From the NCBI GenBank assembly GCA_913020235.1, contig CAJWBT010000091.1, positions 1 to 8,275 on the forward strand: a DNA stretch of 8,275 nucleotides, read 5' to 3'. Each line of letters starts with the position of its first letter. Positions within the stretch are counted from its first letter, which is position 1. The stretch is from an uncultured Chloroflexota bacterium. Lineage in GTDB: Bacteria; Chloroflexota; Dehalococcoidia; UBA3495. Shown here piece by piece: positions 1 through 6,765 of the stretch. The position numbers and the translations under genes are program-made. The notes under the pieces were generated by a model, which made no database searches, had not been told where the DNA came from, and saw nothing but the letters and a program-made list of their open reading frames with translations.

Positions 1-394
1 GGCGAAACTCCACCTGGTCCAGGCCCATCTCCCGGGCGGTGGCGCGGGACCTGGCGAGCATGGCGTCGGTCATGTCAACTCCGATGACCCGTCCTGCCGG
101 CCCGACGGATTGCCCGGCGATGAAACAGTCAAAGCCGCCTCCGGACCCCAGGTCCAGCACCGTCTCTCCCGGTTGGAAGGGGCCCAGAGAAAAGGGGTTG
201 CCGACCCCGGCAAAAGACTCCACCGCGCCGGCGGGCATGGCGTCCACCTGGTCCATAGGGTAGCCCAGTATCTGAGCCAGGGGCCGCCCATGATGAAAGT
301 GGAAAGTGCGCTCGGGGTTCGTCGCCACTTCCGTGTATTTGCCCTGAATCTCTCGCCGAAGAGTGTCCACTTCAGGAGTCATCCGCGTTGCCAT
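1..394 (-). CDS. SAM-dependent methyltransferase, ArsM-like (partial, N-terminal part)
   Basis: This gene runs off the left edge; 131 codons are visible. The start is ATG at 394, preceded by GGAGGTGA on the minus strand seven bases away, which clearly decides the start. The visible protein has a helical N-terminal segment, then SFAGVGNPF (residues 60-68), the class I methyltransferase motif I VLDLGSGGGFD (79-89) that binds S-adenosylmethionine, and GRVIGVDMTDAML (101-113), where the aspartate after beta-strand 2 normally contacts the ribose. This order (GNP segment, motif I, VIGVDMT) is typical of arsenite methyltransferases and close relatives. Characterised ArsM proteins usually carry a cysteine in the SLGCGNP segment; here the matching position is Val64. 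The other arsenic-binding cysteines would lie outside the window. Methylation of arsenite is therefore possible but unproven, and a related methyltransferase with another substrate is equally possible. The class is sure; the substrate is not. Confidence 0.85.
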   Translation of the reverse strand, partial: MATRMTPEVDTLRREIQGKYTEVATNPERTFHFHHGRPLAQILGYPMDQVDAMPAGAVESFAGVGNPFSLGPFQPGETVLDLGSGGGFDCFIAGQSVGPAGRVIGVDMTDAMLARSRATAREMGLDQVEFR

Positions 395-723
395 CGCCTC
401 ACCTCCACTGGCAAACGTCAGTCTCGTTTGAAATGTGTGATCGCCCGCATCCGTTCCCAGCTATCGGCCCCGCCGTTAAAGTTACCCAGGTCAAATAGGC
501 GGAGGAGTTAGATATTTGAGGGGCTACATGTCGATAGTAGCTCAAGGCCTGGGAAAAGGCAATCCCATTCGGTGTAGTTTGCCGGTAGGCTCACCTGTAT
601 CGTAAGGGTCTTCATGGTTGGCATAAACTGACTGTTATGCGCCCCGTGTGGGGTTTCCAGGCGGGCCACGATCTCGGCGGCCTCCGGGCCCCTGTTTCAT
701 CGTTTCGCTCGCCGCCTTGAGAA
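395..723. other. Intergenic stretch with no convincing gene
   Basis: These 329 bases lie between the methyltransferase start and the palindromic element. The end next to 394 holds the methyltransferase ribosome binding site and must hold its promoter, but I see no clear -35/-10 pair. Only short minus-strand frames are present, such as one of 35 codons at 508-615 without a ribosome binding site. A small CCCC-GTGT-GGGG hairpin sits at 642-653 but lacks a convincing T-tract. The region could be a decayed gene, but no recognisable protein segment remains. Confidence 0.5.
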
Positions 724-862
724 GGCCTAGTACTCAGTCAACTTGGTTTTGAAAGGATGTCATTCCGAGGAGCAGAGCGACGAGGAATCTTATCGTTACG
801 CTGAGATTCTTCGCTTCGCTCAAAATGACAATTGCAGATTTAGGTTGACTGAGTACTAGGCC
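724..862. mobile_element. MITE-like palindromic element, 139 bp, perfect 19-bp terminal inverted repeats
   Basis: The left end 724-742 (ggcctagtactcagtcaac) and the right end 844-862 are exact reverse complements over 19 bases. Inside them is a second, imperfect hairpin: arm 758-790 begins tgtcattccgagg and ends gaggaatct, and arm 804-830 begins agattcttcgc and ends aatgaca. There is no open frame for a transposase, so it is a non-autonomous element. The outer bases GGCCTAG/CTAGGCC are themselves part of the symmetric repeat, so the target duplication (TA or CTAG are candidates) cannot be separated from the terminus. The right end overlaps the last two codons of the exporter gene on the minus strand. 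In an RNA copy the inner arms would fold into a long hairpin and might terminate the exporter transcript. Cores of the TGTCATTCCGAGGAGC type are, from my general knowledge, widely scattered in some bacterial genomes; I cannot check the copy number here. Confidence 0.85.
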
Positions 863-3126
863 ACGCTTTCCCCCCTTTTCTGGAACAACGAGATAACCGC
901 CGGCAGCAGCAGCAGAGAGGTTAGCCAGCTCAGCAACATGATGGTGGCGAGAAACACGCCGACCACCACATAAGGGACCAGGGCGGCGAAAACCATGGGG
1001 GCGAACCCGATGGCGATGATCAGGGCATTTCTCGTTAGCGCCCTGGCGGGCTCTTCAAACATCCGGCTCAGGGCGGCGCCCCGGCCGCCCGGCGTTTCCT
1101 TCACCAGTTCCCGGTATCTCTGAATGAAATGAATGGCGAAATCGACGCCAATTCCCAACACCAACGTGGAGAGGACCGCCAGGGGCATGTCGTAGTCTTT
1201 GCCGACGAACCCTATCGCCCCGTACACGAACAGGATCGTGATGGACATGGGCAACATCGCCAGCAACGCCCAGCGCAAGGAGCGAAAGAGCGCCACCATC
1301 AAGAGCACGACCACCGCGAAAGTGGCCAGAAAGGCCTTCAACATACCGGAGACCATCTTGTCCTGCCAGACCAGGTTGAGGTAGGTCTCGCCGGCCCAAG
1401 CGGTGCGAACACCGGCAGGCAGCGGCTGGCCGTCAAGATACGCTTCTGTGCGGTCCACCACCCGCTGCATCACCTTGTTGTCGCCTTCCCGCATCAGAAT
1501 CTGCACGTTGGCCTTGCGGTAATCCTCAGTAATCAGGCCGGCGACACCACCGCCGCCGGGCGCGGCCGCGGCCGACGCCAATGATCGGATTATGTCGTCC
1601 CGGTCTCCCGGGATCGCCTCACCCGCCTGGCCTGCCGCGACCACATCGACGTACGAGATGCTCTGCCCGACGGCGCCGAAACCTCTCCAGAGGTCCTGCA
1701 GGGCCGCCACGGAGGCCGCCACCTCAGGATCGGCCAGCAGTCCCGGCTCATCCGCTTCCAAGAGGAGGCTGGCGTTGTAGGTCCCCGGGAAATGGCGGTT
1801 CAGCTCCTGCGACGCCACCCGAATCTCGCTGCCGCTTCTGAACCATCGAACCGGGTTGTCATTGACCGTGATCCGCAGCACACCGGGCACAGCGGCGACG
1901 GCCAGCAGCAGGAAGACCGTCGGGATAATCGGGCTCCTCTTGGAGGCGAGATTGCCCAGCCGGCTCAGCCCGGCGGTGATTACGCGGTTTCGTCGCGGGG
2001 CGTCGCCCGCCAGACTCCGCTTGAGTCCCTCCTCGCTCAGACTCATTACGAAGGCCGGTATGAAAACGATGGTCAGCAGCCAGGCGGCGACAACACCGAA
2101 GGCAACGAATAGACCGAATACCTGTACGGGTGGAATTGGGGTCAGGGACAGCGACGCGAAGGCCACCGCGGTGGTGACAGAAGTGTAGGAGATAGGGACG
2201 GTAAGGTCTTTATAGACCGCCCGAAGGGTCTCCCGCCGATCCTGGTATTGAGGGTAGCGGTCAAAGAACTCGCTCAGGATGTGGACGCTGTCGAGGATGG
2301 CGATGGGCATCAGAAAGATTGGGATCATGGAACTCATGATGTGGAGGGAGAAACCGGTTCCGGTCAACAGTCCCATGGTCCACGTCACGCTGAGCATGGC
2401 CACCAGCATCGCCCCTACGACCAGGCTAAGCTTGCGGAAGAAGAACAGCATGAGGACGAAGATCAGCATGCCGGCCATGGGGGCCAGTAGGGCCATTTGC
2501 AGGAACATGTCGCGGCCGAAGGCCTCTTCCGCCAGGGGCAGGCCGGCGAGGTAGTGTTTCGTCGTGTCCGGCCCGCCGTTCTGGTCCAGCAGCTCCTCTA
2601 TGGAAGAGGCGACAGAGTTGGCCGCGTCTTTGCTTTCCAGGGGAATGTAGATGGCGAGCCCCAGCTTGTCCGGCGAAATGACCCGTCCGGCCAGGAGGGG
2701 GTCCTGGTCCACCGCACGGCTGATCCGGTCCACGTCATCTTGTGAGAGATCGCCCTCCGGGACCGCTGCCGCCGACTTGAAGCTGACAATCCCCTCAGGT
2801 ACGACCCGGTCCAGCCGCCCGATCTCATCGATCAGCCGGGCGGAGGCGGTCAACACCTCACCGGTAAGCACGCCGCCCTCGTCGATAACGCCGAGGGCGA
2901 CCATGTCCCTGGACCCGAACTCAGCCCGCATCGACCGGTTGAGCGTGCGCACCGGGTCATCCGAGGGAAGCATGTTCTCCGGGTCGGTATCTATCTCGGC
3001 CAGGTAGATGAGCGCCCCGAGGACCATGGTGATCAGCGCGGCCGCCAGGAGGACGGCCTTGGGCCAACGCAGCCCCAATTCAACCATGCCACCCCAGGCC
3101 CACTGCAAGTTGACTCTCTTGAGCAT
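856..3126 (-). CDS. RND superfamily exporter (MMPL/HAE3-like)
   Basis: This is an integral membrane protein of 756 residues, probably a proton-driven exporter of lipids or other hydrophobic molecules. It shows the duplicated RND layout. TM1 (about 25-43) is followed by a large extracytoplasmic loop to about 205 and a bundle of TM2-TM6 (about 211-362). The second half repeats this: TM7 (402-418), a loop to about 595, and TM8-TM12 (598-745). Acidic residues in the two symmetry-related helices, Asp280 in AILDSVHIL and Asp663 in LGIGVDFAIHF, sit where proton-relay residues of this superfamily lie. The size fits the HAE3/COG1033 branch rather than the roughly 1000-residue HAE1 pumps. No adaptor or outer-membrane partner gene is adjacent. 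The start is either ATG at 3126 or the adjoining GTG at 3129; an AGGGGGG stretch eight bases before the ATG favours the ATG (residue numbers here count from the GTG). The stop TAG and the preceding GCC come from the palindromic element. The family call is firm; the substrate is unknown. Confidence 0.93.
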   Translation of the reverse strand: MLKRVNLQWAWGGMVELGLRWPKAVLLAAALITMVLGALIYLAEIDTDPENMLPSDDPVRTLNRSMRAEFGSRDMVALGVIDEGGVLTGEVLTASARLIDEIGRLDRVVPEGIVSFKSAAAVPEGDLSQDDVDRISRAVDQDPLLAGRVISPDKLGLAIYIPLESKDAANSVASSIEELLDQNGGPDTTKHYLAGLPLAEEAFGRDMFLQMALLAPMAGMLIFVLMLFFFRKLSLVVGAMLVAMLSVTWTMGLLTGTGFSLHIMSSMIPIFLMPIAILDSVHILSEFFDRYPQYQDRRETLRAVYKDLTVPISYTSVTTAVAFASLSLTPIPPVQVFGLFVAFGVVAAWLLTIVFIPAFVMSLSEEGLKRSLAGDAPRRNRVITAGLSRLGNLASKRSPIIPTVFLLLAVAAVPGVLRITVNDNPVRWFRSGSEIRVASQELNRHFPGTYNASLLLEADEPGLLADPEVAASVAALQDLWRGFGAVGQSISYVDVVAAGQAGEAIPGDRDDIIRSLASAAAAPGGGGVAGLITEDYRKANVQILMREGDNKVMQRVVDRTEAYLDGQPLPAGVRTAWAGETYLNLVWQDKMVSGMLKAFLATFAVVVLLMVALFRSLRWALLAMLPMSITILFVYGAIGFVGKDYDMPLAVLSTLVLGIGVDFAIHFIQRYRELVKETPGGRGAALSRMFEEPARALTRNALIIAIGFAPMVFAALVPYVVVGVFLATIMLLSWLTSLLLLPAVISLFQKRGESVA

Positions 3127-3306
3127 CACACAAGCCCCCCTTGGCCCGGCTGCGAAGAGGCCGCATCCGCCTCGCGCGCGGCAGCCGCCGTACCCGGCGC
3201 GTTAACCATCCTCACTGAGCTACCCCGAAAAGTGAACGCGGAAGACAGCTTCCGCCGATAGTACACCACATTCTAGGGCAACGCAATCTAATATTACTCA
3301 TGGGCC

Positions 3307-3326
3307 CGATATACCTGCGTATATCG
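3307..3326. promoter_or_regulatory. Operator-like dyad upstream of the exporter gene
   Basis: The arms cgatatac (3307-3314) and gtatatcg (3319-3326) are perfect reverse complements with a four-base spacer. The dyad lies about 180 bases before the exporter start in an AT-rich patch. Its size and symmetry suit a homodimeric helix-turn-helix repressor, and RND exporters are often controlled by TetR- or MarR-type regulators, but no regulator gene is in the window. The symmetry is seen directly; the operator role is inference. Confidence 0.4.
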
Positions 3327-3421
3327 TAACCCAATCTTATCAATGGTATAAATCAGGGCTTATACATCTACGGGGAAACAGCCCCGCCGGCCTGCCAGAG
3401 ATCACCTTGCTTCAATAACCA

Positions 3422-3468
3422 CGCCCCTCACCTTGGCCCCGATTCCGTCGGAGCGGCGGTGAGGGGCG
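3422..3468 (-). terminator. Terminator-like inverted repeat downstream of argS
   Basis: Arms 3422-3432 (cgcccctcacc) and 3458-3468 (ggtgaggggcg) match perfectly over 11 bases across a 25-base loop, which itself can form a small CCGA/TCGG stem. It starts 46 bases after the argS stop codon. There is no proper T-tract on either side, so it is at best an atypical intrinsic terminator or a 3' stabilising stem. Confidence 0.4.
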
Positions 3469-3513
3469 ATTTGCCGCCTGGCGTGTTGGTTTGGAACAGG
3501 GTGAGCCGAAGAG

Positions 3514-5193
3514 CTACATGTGCTCCGGTGCGTTCAAGCCCATGAGTTCCAGGCTCCGGCGAAAGACGATCTGAGCCGATTCCACCAGCTTCAAACGGGC
3601 CAGGTTCATGTCCGCGTCCTCCGGCTTGGAGGAGATGACACGGCAATTCTCGTAGAACCAGTGGAAGGCGCCGGCCAACTCCATCGTGTAGTGGGGCAGA
3701 TGGTGGGGCTCAAGAGTTCGGGCCATGCTGGCCACCAGCTCAGGCAGCCGCAGCATGGAGCGGATGAGGGCCAGCTCGCTGGGATCGTTCAGCAGGGTCA
3801 CGTCGCCGCCGCTCCAATCGATCTGGCGGCTGCGCGCCAGGTTCAAGATGCCGGCGTTGCGGGCGTGGGCGTACTGGACGTAGTACACCGGGTTCTCCGA
3901 TGACTCCCGTTTGGCCAGCTCCAGGTCGAACTCCATCTGGGTTGCCGGGCTGCGGGCCAAGAAGAAGAAACGGCAGGCGTCGACGCCCACTTCGTCGACC
4001 AACTCCCGAAGGGTTACGAAATCGCCGGTGCGCTTGGAGGCCCGGACTACCTCATGGCCTCGCTTCAGCGTGACCATCTGGGAGATCAGCACGGTGAGGC
4101 GCTCCGGGTCGATCCCCAGAGCCGTCACCGCGGACCTCATCCGGGGAACGTGGCCCTGGTGGTCGGCCCCCCAGATGTTGACCACGCCGTCGAATCCGCG
4201 TTTGACGAACTTGTCGTAATGGTAAGCGATATCCGAGGCGAAGTAGGTCGGCTCCCCCGTGGAGCGTACGACCACGTTGTCCTTATCGTCGCCCAGCATG
4301 GTGGAGTTGAACCACAGGGCGTTTTCCCGTTCGGAGAGGTAGTTCTTGTCCCGCAGTATCTGCAGGGCTTCGTCGTACCGCCCTTCCTGGTACAGGGTCC
4401 GCTCACTGAACCATTGGTCAAACACCACGCCGATCTGAGCCAGGTCTTCCCGGATCAGGTCCACCATCTTTGCCCGCCCAACGTCGCCGATCTCCCGGAC
4501 AGCCTGTGACTCCTCCATTTCCGCGTAGCGGGAGCCTTCGGCCTCCGCCATCTCACGGCCCAGTTCGATGACGTAATCGCCCACGTAGCCGTTGGCGGGC
4601 AGTTCCGCCGCCAAGTCCAACGCCTGCCTATACCGGGCGTACAGGGACCGGTAGAACGCCTCCATCTGGTTGCCGGCGTCGTTCACGTAGTATTCCCGGG
4701 TTACCTGGTAGCCGGCAGCGGCCAGGATGTTGGCCAAGGCACTGCCCAGAACCGCGCCCCGGGTGTGGCCCACGTGGACCGGGCCGGTGGGGTTGACGCT
4801 GACGAACTCCACCATCATCCGCCGGCCCTGGCCGGCATCCACGTTGCCGTACTCCGAGCCGGCCTGCCGGACCGTCTCCACTTGCTGCTGAACCCACCGG
4901 TCTCGGAGGTAGAAATTCACGAAGCCGGGAGCCGCCGCCTCCACCCGCTCCACCTGGTCGCCGGTGTCGATATAACCGGCCAGACCCTCGGCAAGCTGCA
5001 GTGGATTGATGCGGGTAGCCCGAGCCAGGCGCAAGGGCAGGCTGGTGGCAAAGTCGCCGTTCTCGGGATTGGACGGCCGCTCCACTTGAATTTCGGGCAC
5101 GGTTTCTAGCTGAAGCAGCCCGTCCCGGCGGGCCTGAGCCACGGCCTGGTTCACCATCTCTACGATCATATCGAGCACGAGTGGGGTCGCCAT
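3514..5193 (-). CDS. argS: Arginyl-tRNA synthetase
   Basis: This is the cytoplasmic class Ia enzyme that joins arginine to tRNA-Arg using ATP. Its 559 residues are a normal family length. The N-terminal additional domain (about 1-110) contains SNPENGDFATSLPLRLA (41-57). The Rossmann catalytic core has PTGPVHVGH (135-143), including the HIGH-box variant HVGH, then REYYVNDAGNQ (166-176) and WGADHQGHVPRM (341-352). The KMSKS-equivalent loop reads ASKRTG (385-390), keeping the SKRTG part but not the first Lys-Met; relaxed KMSKS loops are well known in ArgRS. The C-terminal DALR anticodon-binding helical domain follows from about residue 437 (YYVQYAHAR) to the end, finishing LNAPEHM as bacterial enzymes typically do. 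The start ATG at 5193 has GGAAGG about ten bases before it. It stands alone, divergent from the lipoprotein gene. Identification is secure. Confidence 0.98.
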   Translation of the reverse strand: MATPLVLDMIVEMVNQAVAQARRDGLLQLETVPEIQVERPSNPENGDFATSLPLRLARATRINPLQLAEGLAGYIDTGDQVERVEAAAPGFVNFYLRDRWVQQQVETVRQAGSEYGNVDAGQGRRMMVEFVSVNPTGPVHVGHTRGAVLGSALANILAAAGYQVTREYYVNDAGNQMEAFYRSLYARYRQALDLAAELPANGYVGDYVIELGREMAEAEGSRYAEMEESQAVREIGDVGRAKMVDLIREDLAQIGVVFDQWFSERTLYQEGRYDEALQILRDKNYLSERENALWFNSTMLGDDKDNVVVRSTGEPTYFASDIAYHYDKFVKRGFDGVVNIWGADHQGHVPRMRSAVTALGIDPERLTVLISQMVTLKRGHEVVRASKRTGDFVTLRELVDEVGVDACRFFFLARSPATQMEFDLELAKRESSENPVYYVQYAHARNAGILNLARSRQIDWSGGDVTLLNDPSELALIRSMLRLPELVASMARTLEPHHLPHYTMELAGAFHWFYENCRVISSKPEDADMNLARLKLVESAQIVFRRSLELMGLNAPEHM

Positions 5194-5318
5194 AGGATGT
5201 CAGCCTTCCGCCTTCGATAGTGTCCAGTGTGTCGCGGTGCGCACCGGAGAGGGCAATTGGGCCCTCAGCCGCCTCACGCCAATACTATCATAAACGAGTC
5301 TCTTGAAGAACGAAAATA

Positions 5319-5341
5319 GACTCAGCCATCGTCTCTGAGTC
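5319..5341. repeat. Short inverted repeat in the argS/lipoprotein divergent region
   Basis: GACTCAG (5319-5325) and CTGAGTC (5335-5341) are perfect reverse complements nine bases apart, between two divergent genes and 43 bases before the plus-strand -35 box. It could be a regulator site, but a 7-bp repeat is not strong evidence. Confidence 0.25.
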
Positions 5342-5383
5342 GCAGCCAGAGGGCCAGTGCTGTCGTGAACAGAGTGTTCCTAG

Positions 5384-5411
5384 TTGACAGTCGGCTTCTT
5401 GATGATAAACT
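5384..5411 (+). promoter_or_regulatory. Sigma-70-type promoter of the lipoprotein gene
   Basis: A perfect -35 TTGACA (5384-5389) is followed after 16 bases by TAAACT (5406-5411), which matches four of six bases of the -10 consensus. Transcription would begin near 5418, leaving about 33 bases before the ATG at 5451 and including the GGAGGT ribosome binding site at 5435-5440. This placement supports ATG 5451 as the real translation start of the downstream gene. Confidence 0.6.
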
Positions 5412-5450
5412 CCATGGCGCAAAGTGCTTGTTACGGAGGTTGAGTCACGC

Positions 5451-6342
5451 ATGCGGTCTACAATATGGTTAACCCTGATGGTTAACCCTGGTCGTTATTG
5501 CAGTGTTGGCGCTGGCCGCCTGCGGGGACGCGGCGACCGCCACGCCCCGGCCCACGTCTACCCCGTTACCGACTCCGACTCCCGTTCCTCAGATCAACGA
5601 AGTCAGTTTCGCCGCGATCGACTTTGGTTACACCGGGCCAAGCAGCATCCCGGCGGGTATGACCCGCATGAGCCTGACCAACGAAGGGCAGGAGCTGCAC
5701 CACCAGCAGCTTATCAAACTGCCGGAGGGCACGTCCTCGGAAGACCTGATGGCCGCCTTCGCGCAAGGGCCGGGGGCCCCTCCACCGCCGGGGATCGAGT
5801 CCGCGGGGGGTGTCTCGGTGTTGGCCCCCGGTGGGAGCGGCACCGCGACCCTGAACCTGCAGCCGGGAAACTACGTCATGATCTGCTTCGTCCCCAATGG
5901 GGAAGGCGTCCCGCACTTCGCTCTTGGCATGGCGACTCCCCTCACCGTCACGGAGGCCACCGGGCCGCTGGCGGCTGAGCCCGACAGCGACCTGACCGTA
6001 GATATGTTCGACTTCGGCTTTAAGTTGTCGGAGCCGATCACGGCCGGCACCCATACCATCGAAGTAACGAACAGTGGACCCCAGGACCACGAAGCCTTCC
6101 TGGTGCAGTTGGCGCCCGGCGCCACGGCGCTGGACTTCATGGCCGCCTTCGCGCCAGGCGCGGAGGGTCCGCCGCCGGGCCTGCCCCTCGGTGGATTCCA
6201 ATCCATCGCCAACGGCGGAGGCGGCTTCTTCACCGCCAACTATGCTCCGGGCAACTACGCTCTGGTCTGCTTTGTGGAAGACGTGGCGACCGGCGCACCC
6301 CACGCCGTCCTAGGCATGATCGAGGAGTTCACGGTAGGGTAG
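5451..6342 (+). CDS. Secreted lipoprotein with two tandem cupredoxin-like domains; frame broken in the signal peptide
   Basis: The intact frame covers 5503-6342 (279 codons from GTG 5503), but that start would leave only six residues before the lipobox cysteine at 5521-5523. A 13-bp tandem duplication at 5465-5490 shifts the frame. With one copy removed, ATG 5451 (GGAGGT 11 bases upstream) reads MRSTIWLTL-VVIAVLALAAC, a full lipoprotein signal with Cys20, giving 292 residues. A Thr/Pro-rich linker follows. Two repeated beta-rich domains come next, numbered from GTG 5503: A (31-150) with His66/67, Cys128, His138 and Met143, and B (163-279) with His196, Cys256, His267 and Met272. The His...Cys...His-x4-Met pattern resembles type 1 copper sites, but the Cys-to-His gap is nine or ten residues, longer than in plastocyanin. 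Both domains share MAAFA and PPP(G) segments. It is probably anchored outside the membrane, binding copper or passing electrons; no redox partner is nearby. As written, ATG 5451 would yield an unrelated 175-residue out-of-frame product. Confidence 0.8.
5465..5490 (+). repeat. Perfect 13-bp tandem duplication within the lipoprotein signal peptide
   Basis: atggttaaccctg occurs at 5465-5477 and again, back to back and without mismatch, at 5478-5490. Thirteen is not a multiple of three, so the second copy moves the ribosome out of the frame that encodes the mature protein. In that frame an in-frame TGA (5476-5478) also lies across the junction. Deleting either copy restores a single uninterrupted gene with a complete signal peptide. 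Confidence 0.95.
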
Positions 6343-6355
6343 AGTCCACCAGCGC

Positions 6356-6667
6356 TTAGCCGCCGGACATCTGCCGGGCCATTGCCAGCATCTCCTCTAC
6401 GGGAGTCACGGGGGTCACTTTGATCTCCGCTGGCTCGCCCGGGAGCAACTGCATCACCAAACCGGCGATCTGGGCCGGAGAGTCGGCCTCCGCAATGGCC
6501 ACCTCTTTGTGCTCGGGCAACGCGCTGTGCATCCCGTGCGGCTTCACGCCCAATTGGGCGGTAATCTCGTGCCGGCGATCAAGGGCCTCTACCCATTTGG
6601 GTAGCACTTGCGCGTGATAGCCGGGGAAATGTGCGCCGTCATGGCGCATTTGTACCGGAAACAGCAT
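6356..6667 (-). CDS. Small conserved protein, dimeric alpha/beta-barrel-like (DUF3303-like)
   Basis: This protein has 103 residues, with no signal peptide or membrane segment, so it is probably cytoplasmic. The start ATG at 6667 has GGAGGAG six bases upstream, a strong ribosome binding site. The pattern is a short N-terminal strand (MLFPVQMRHDG), a helix (about 18-37), then GVKPHGMHSALPEHKEVAIAEA (41-62), a helix beginning DSPAQIAGLV (63-72), a strand EIKVTPVTP (81-89) and a final helix EEMLAMARQM. The G-x-H...PEH...EADS...IKVTPV layout resembles small ferredoxin-like barrel proteins of the DUF3303/GYD kind, which form dimers and mostly lack a known function. Its histidines (His35, His44, His47, His53) could serve a ligand site. 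It is convergent with the lipoprotein gene, with only 13 bases between the two stop codons and no terminator between them. The gene is real; the fold assignment is tentative. Confidence 0.8.
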   Translation of the reverse strand: MLFPVQMRHDGAHFPGYHAQVLPKWVEALDRRHEITAQLGVKPHGMHSALPEHKEVAIAEADSPAQIAGLVMQLLPGEPAEIKVTPVTPVEEMLAMARQMSGG

Positions 6668-6730
6668 TGGGGTCTCCTCCTCTCAAGAGATGGCCCCGCG
6701 GGCCCATTATCCGGGCTCCCGGCAACGCCC

Positions 6731-6759
6731 TTAACACCGCTTGCCCCGCAGAGTACAAT
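6731..6759 (+). promoter_or_regulatory. Sigma-70-type promoter, probably for mgtE
   Basis: TTAACA (6731-6736), five of six bases of the -35 consensus, is separated by the ideal 17 bases from TACAAT (6754-6759), five of six of the -10 consensus. Transcription would start near 6766. The next plus-strand gene is mgtE at 7014, so the transcript would have a leader of about 250 bases. The promoter lies outside the small minus-strand gene that starts at 6667. Confidence 0.6.
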
Positions 6760-6765
6760 TCTGTA

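Larger units (their letters stand above)
3127..3513. other. Intergenic region between argS and the exporter gene
   Basis: These 387 bases separate two minus-strand genes. The half next to argS carries a terminator-like inverted repeat (3422-3468). The middle, about 3270-3380, is markedly AT-richer than its surroundings and holds an operator-like dyad at 3307-3326, so it probably contains the exporter promoter, though I could not settle on a -35/-10 pair. The part near 3130-3145 contains the exporter ribosome binding site. No coding frame or RNA gene is apparent. Confidence 0.5.

Noticed and set aside
508..615. Minus-strand frame of 35 codons starting MKTLTIQVSLPANYTEW, reminiscent of a small antitoxin start
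   Set aside because: There is no ribosome binding site, no partner gene and no clear family match; it is too short to separate from chance.
642..653. CCCC-GTGT-GGGG hairpin as a terminator
   Set aside because: The stem is only four pairs and only three T residues follow, with no gene ending just before it on the plus strand.
5451..5978. An open frame from ATG 5451 through the lipoprotein gene, 175 codons
   Set aside because: After the duplication it is simply the wrong frame of the lipoprotein gene: no recognisable domain, arginine/proline-rich shadow composition, and the alternative frame carries all conserved motifs.
5566..6303. Minus-strand frame of 245 codons antisense to the lipoprotein gene
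   Set aside because: It is an antisense shadow; the plus-strand frame has duplicated conserved domains and codon usage that explain the open frame.
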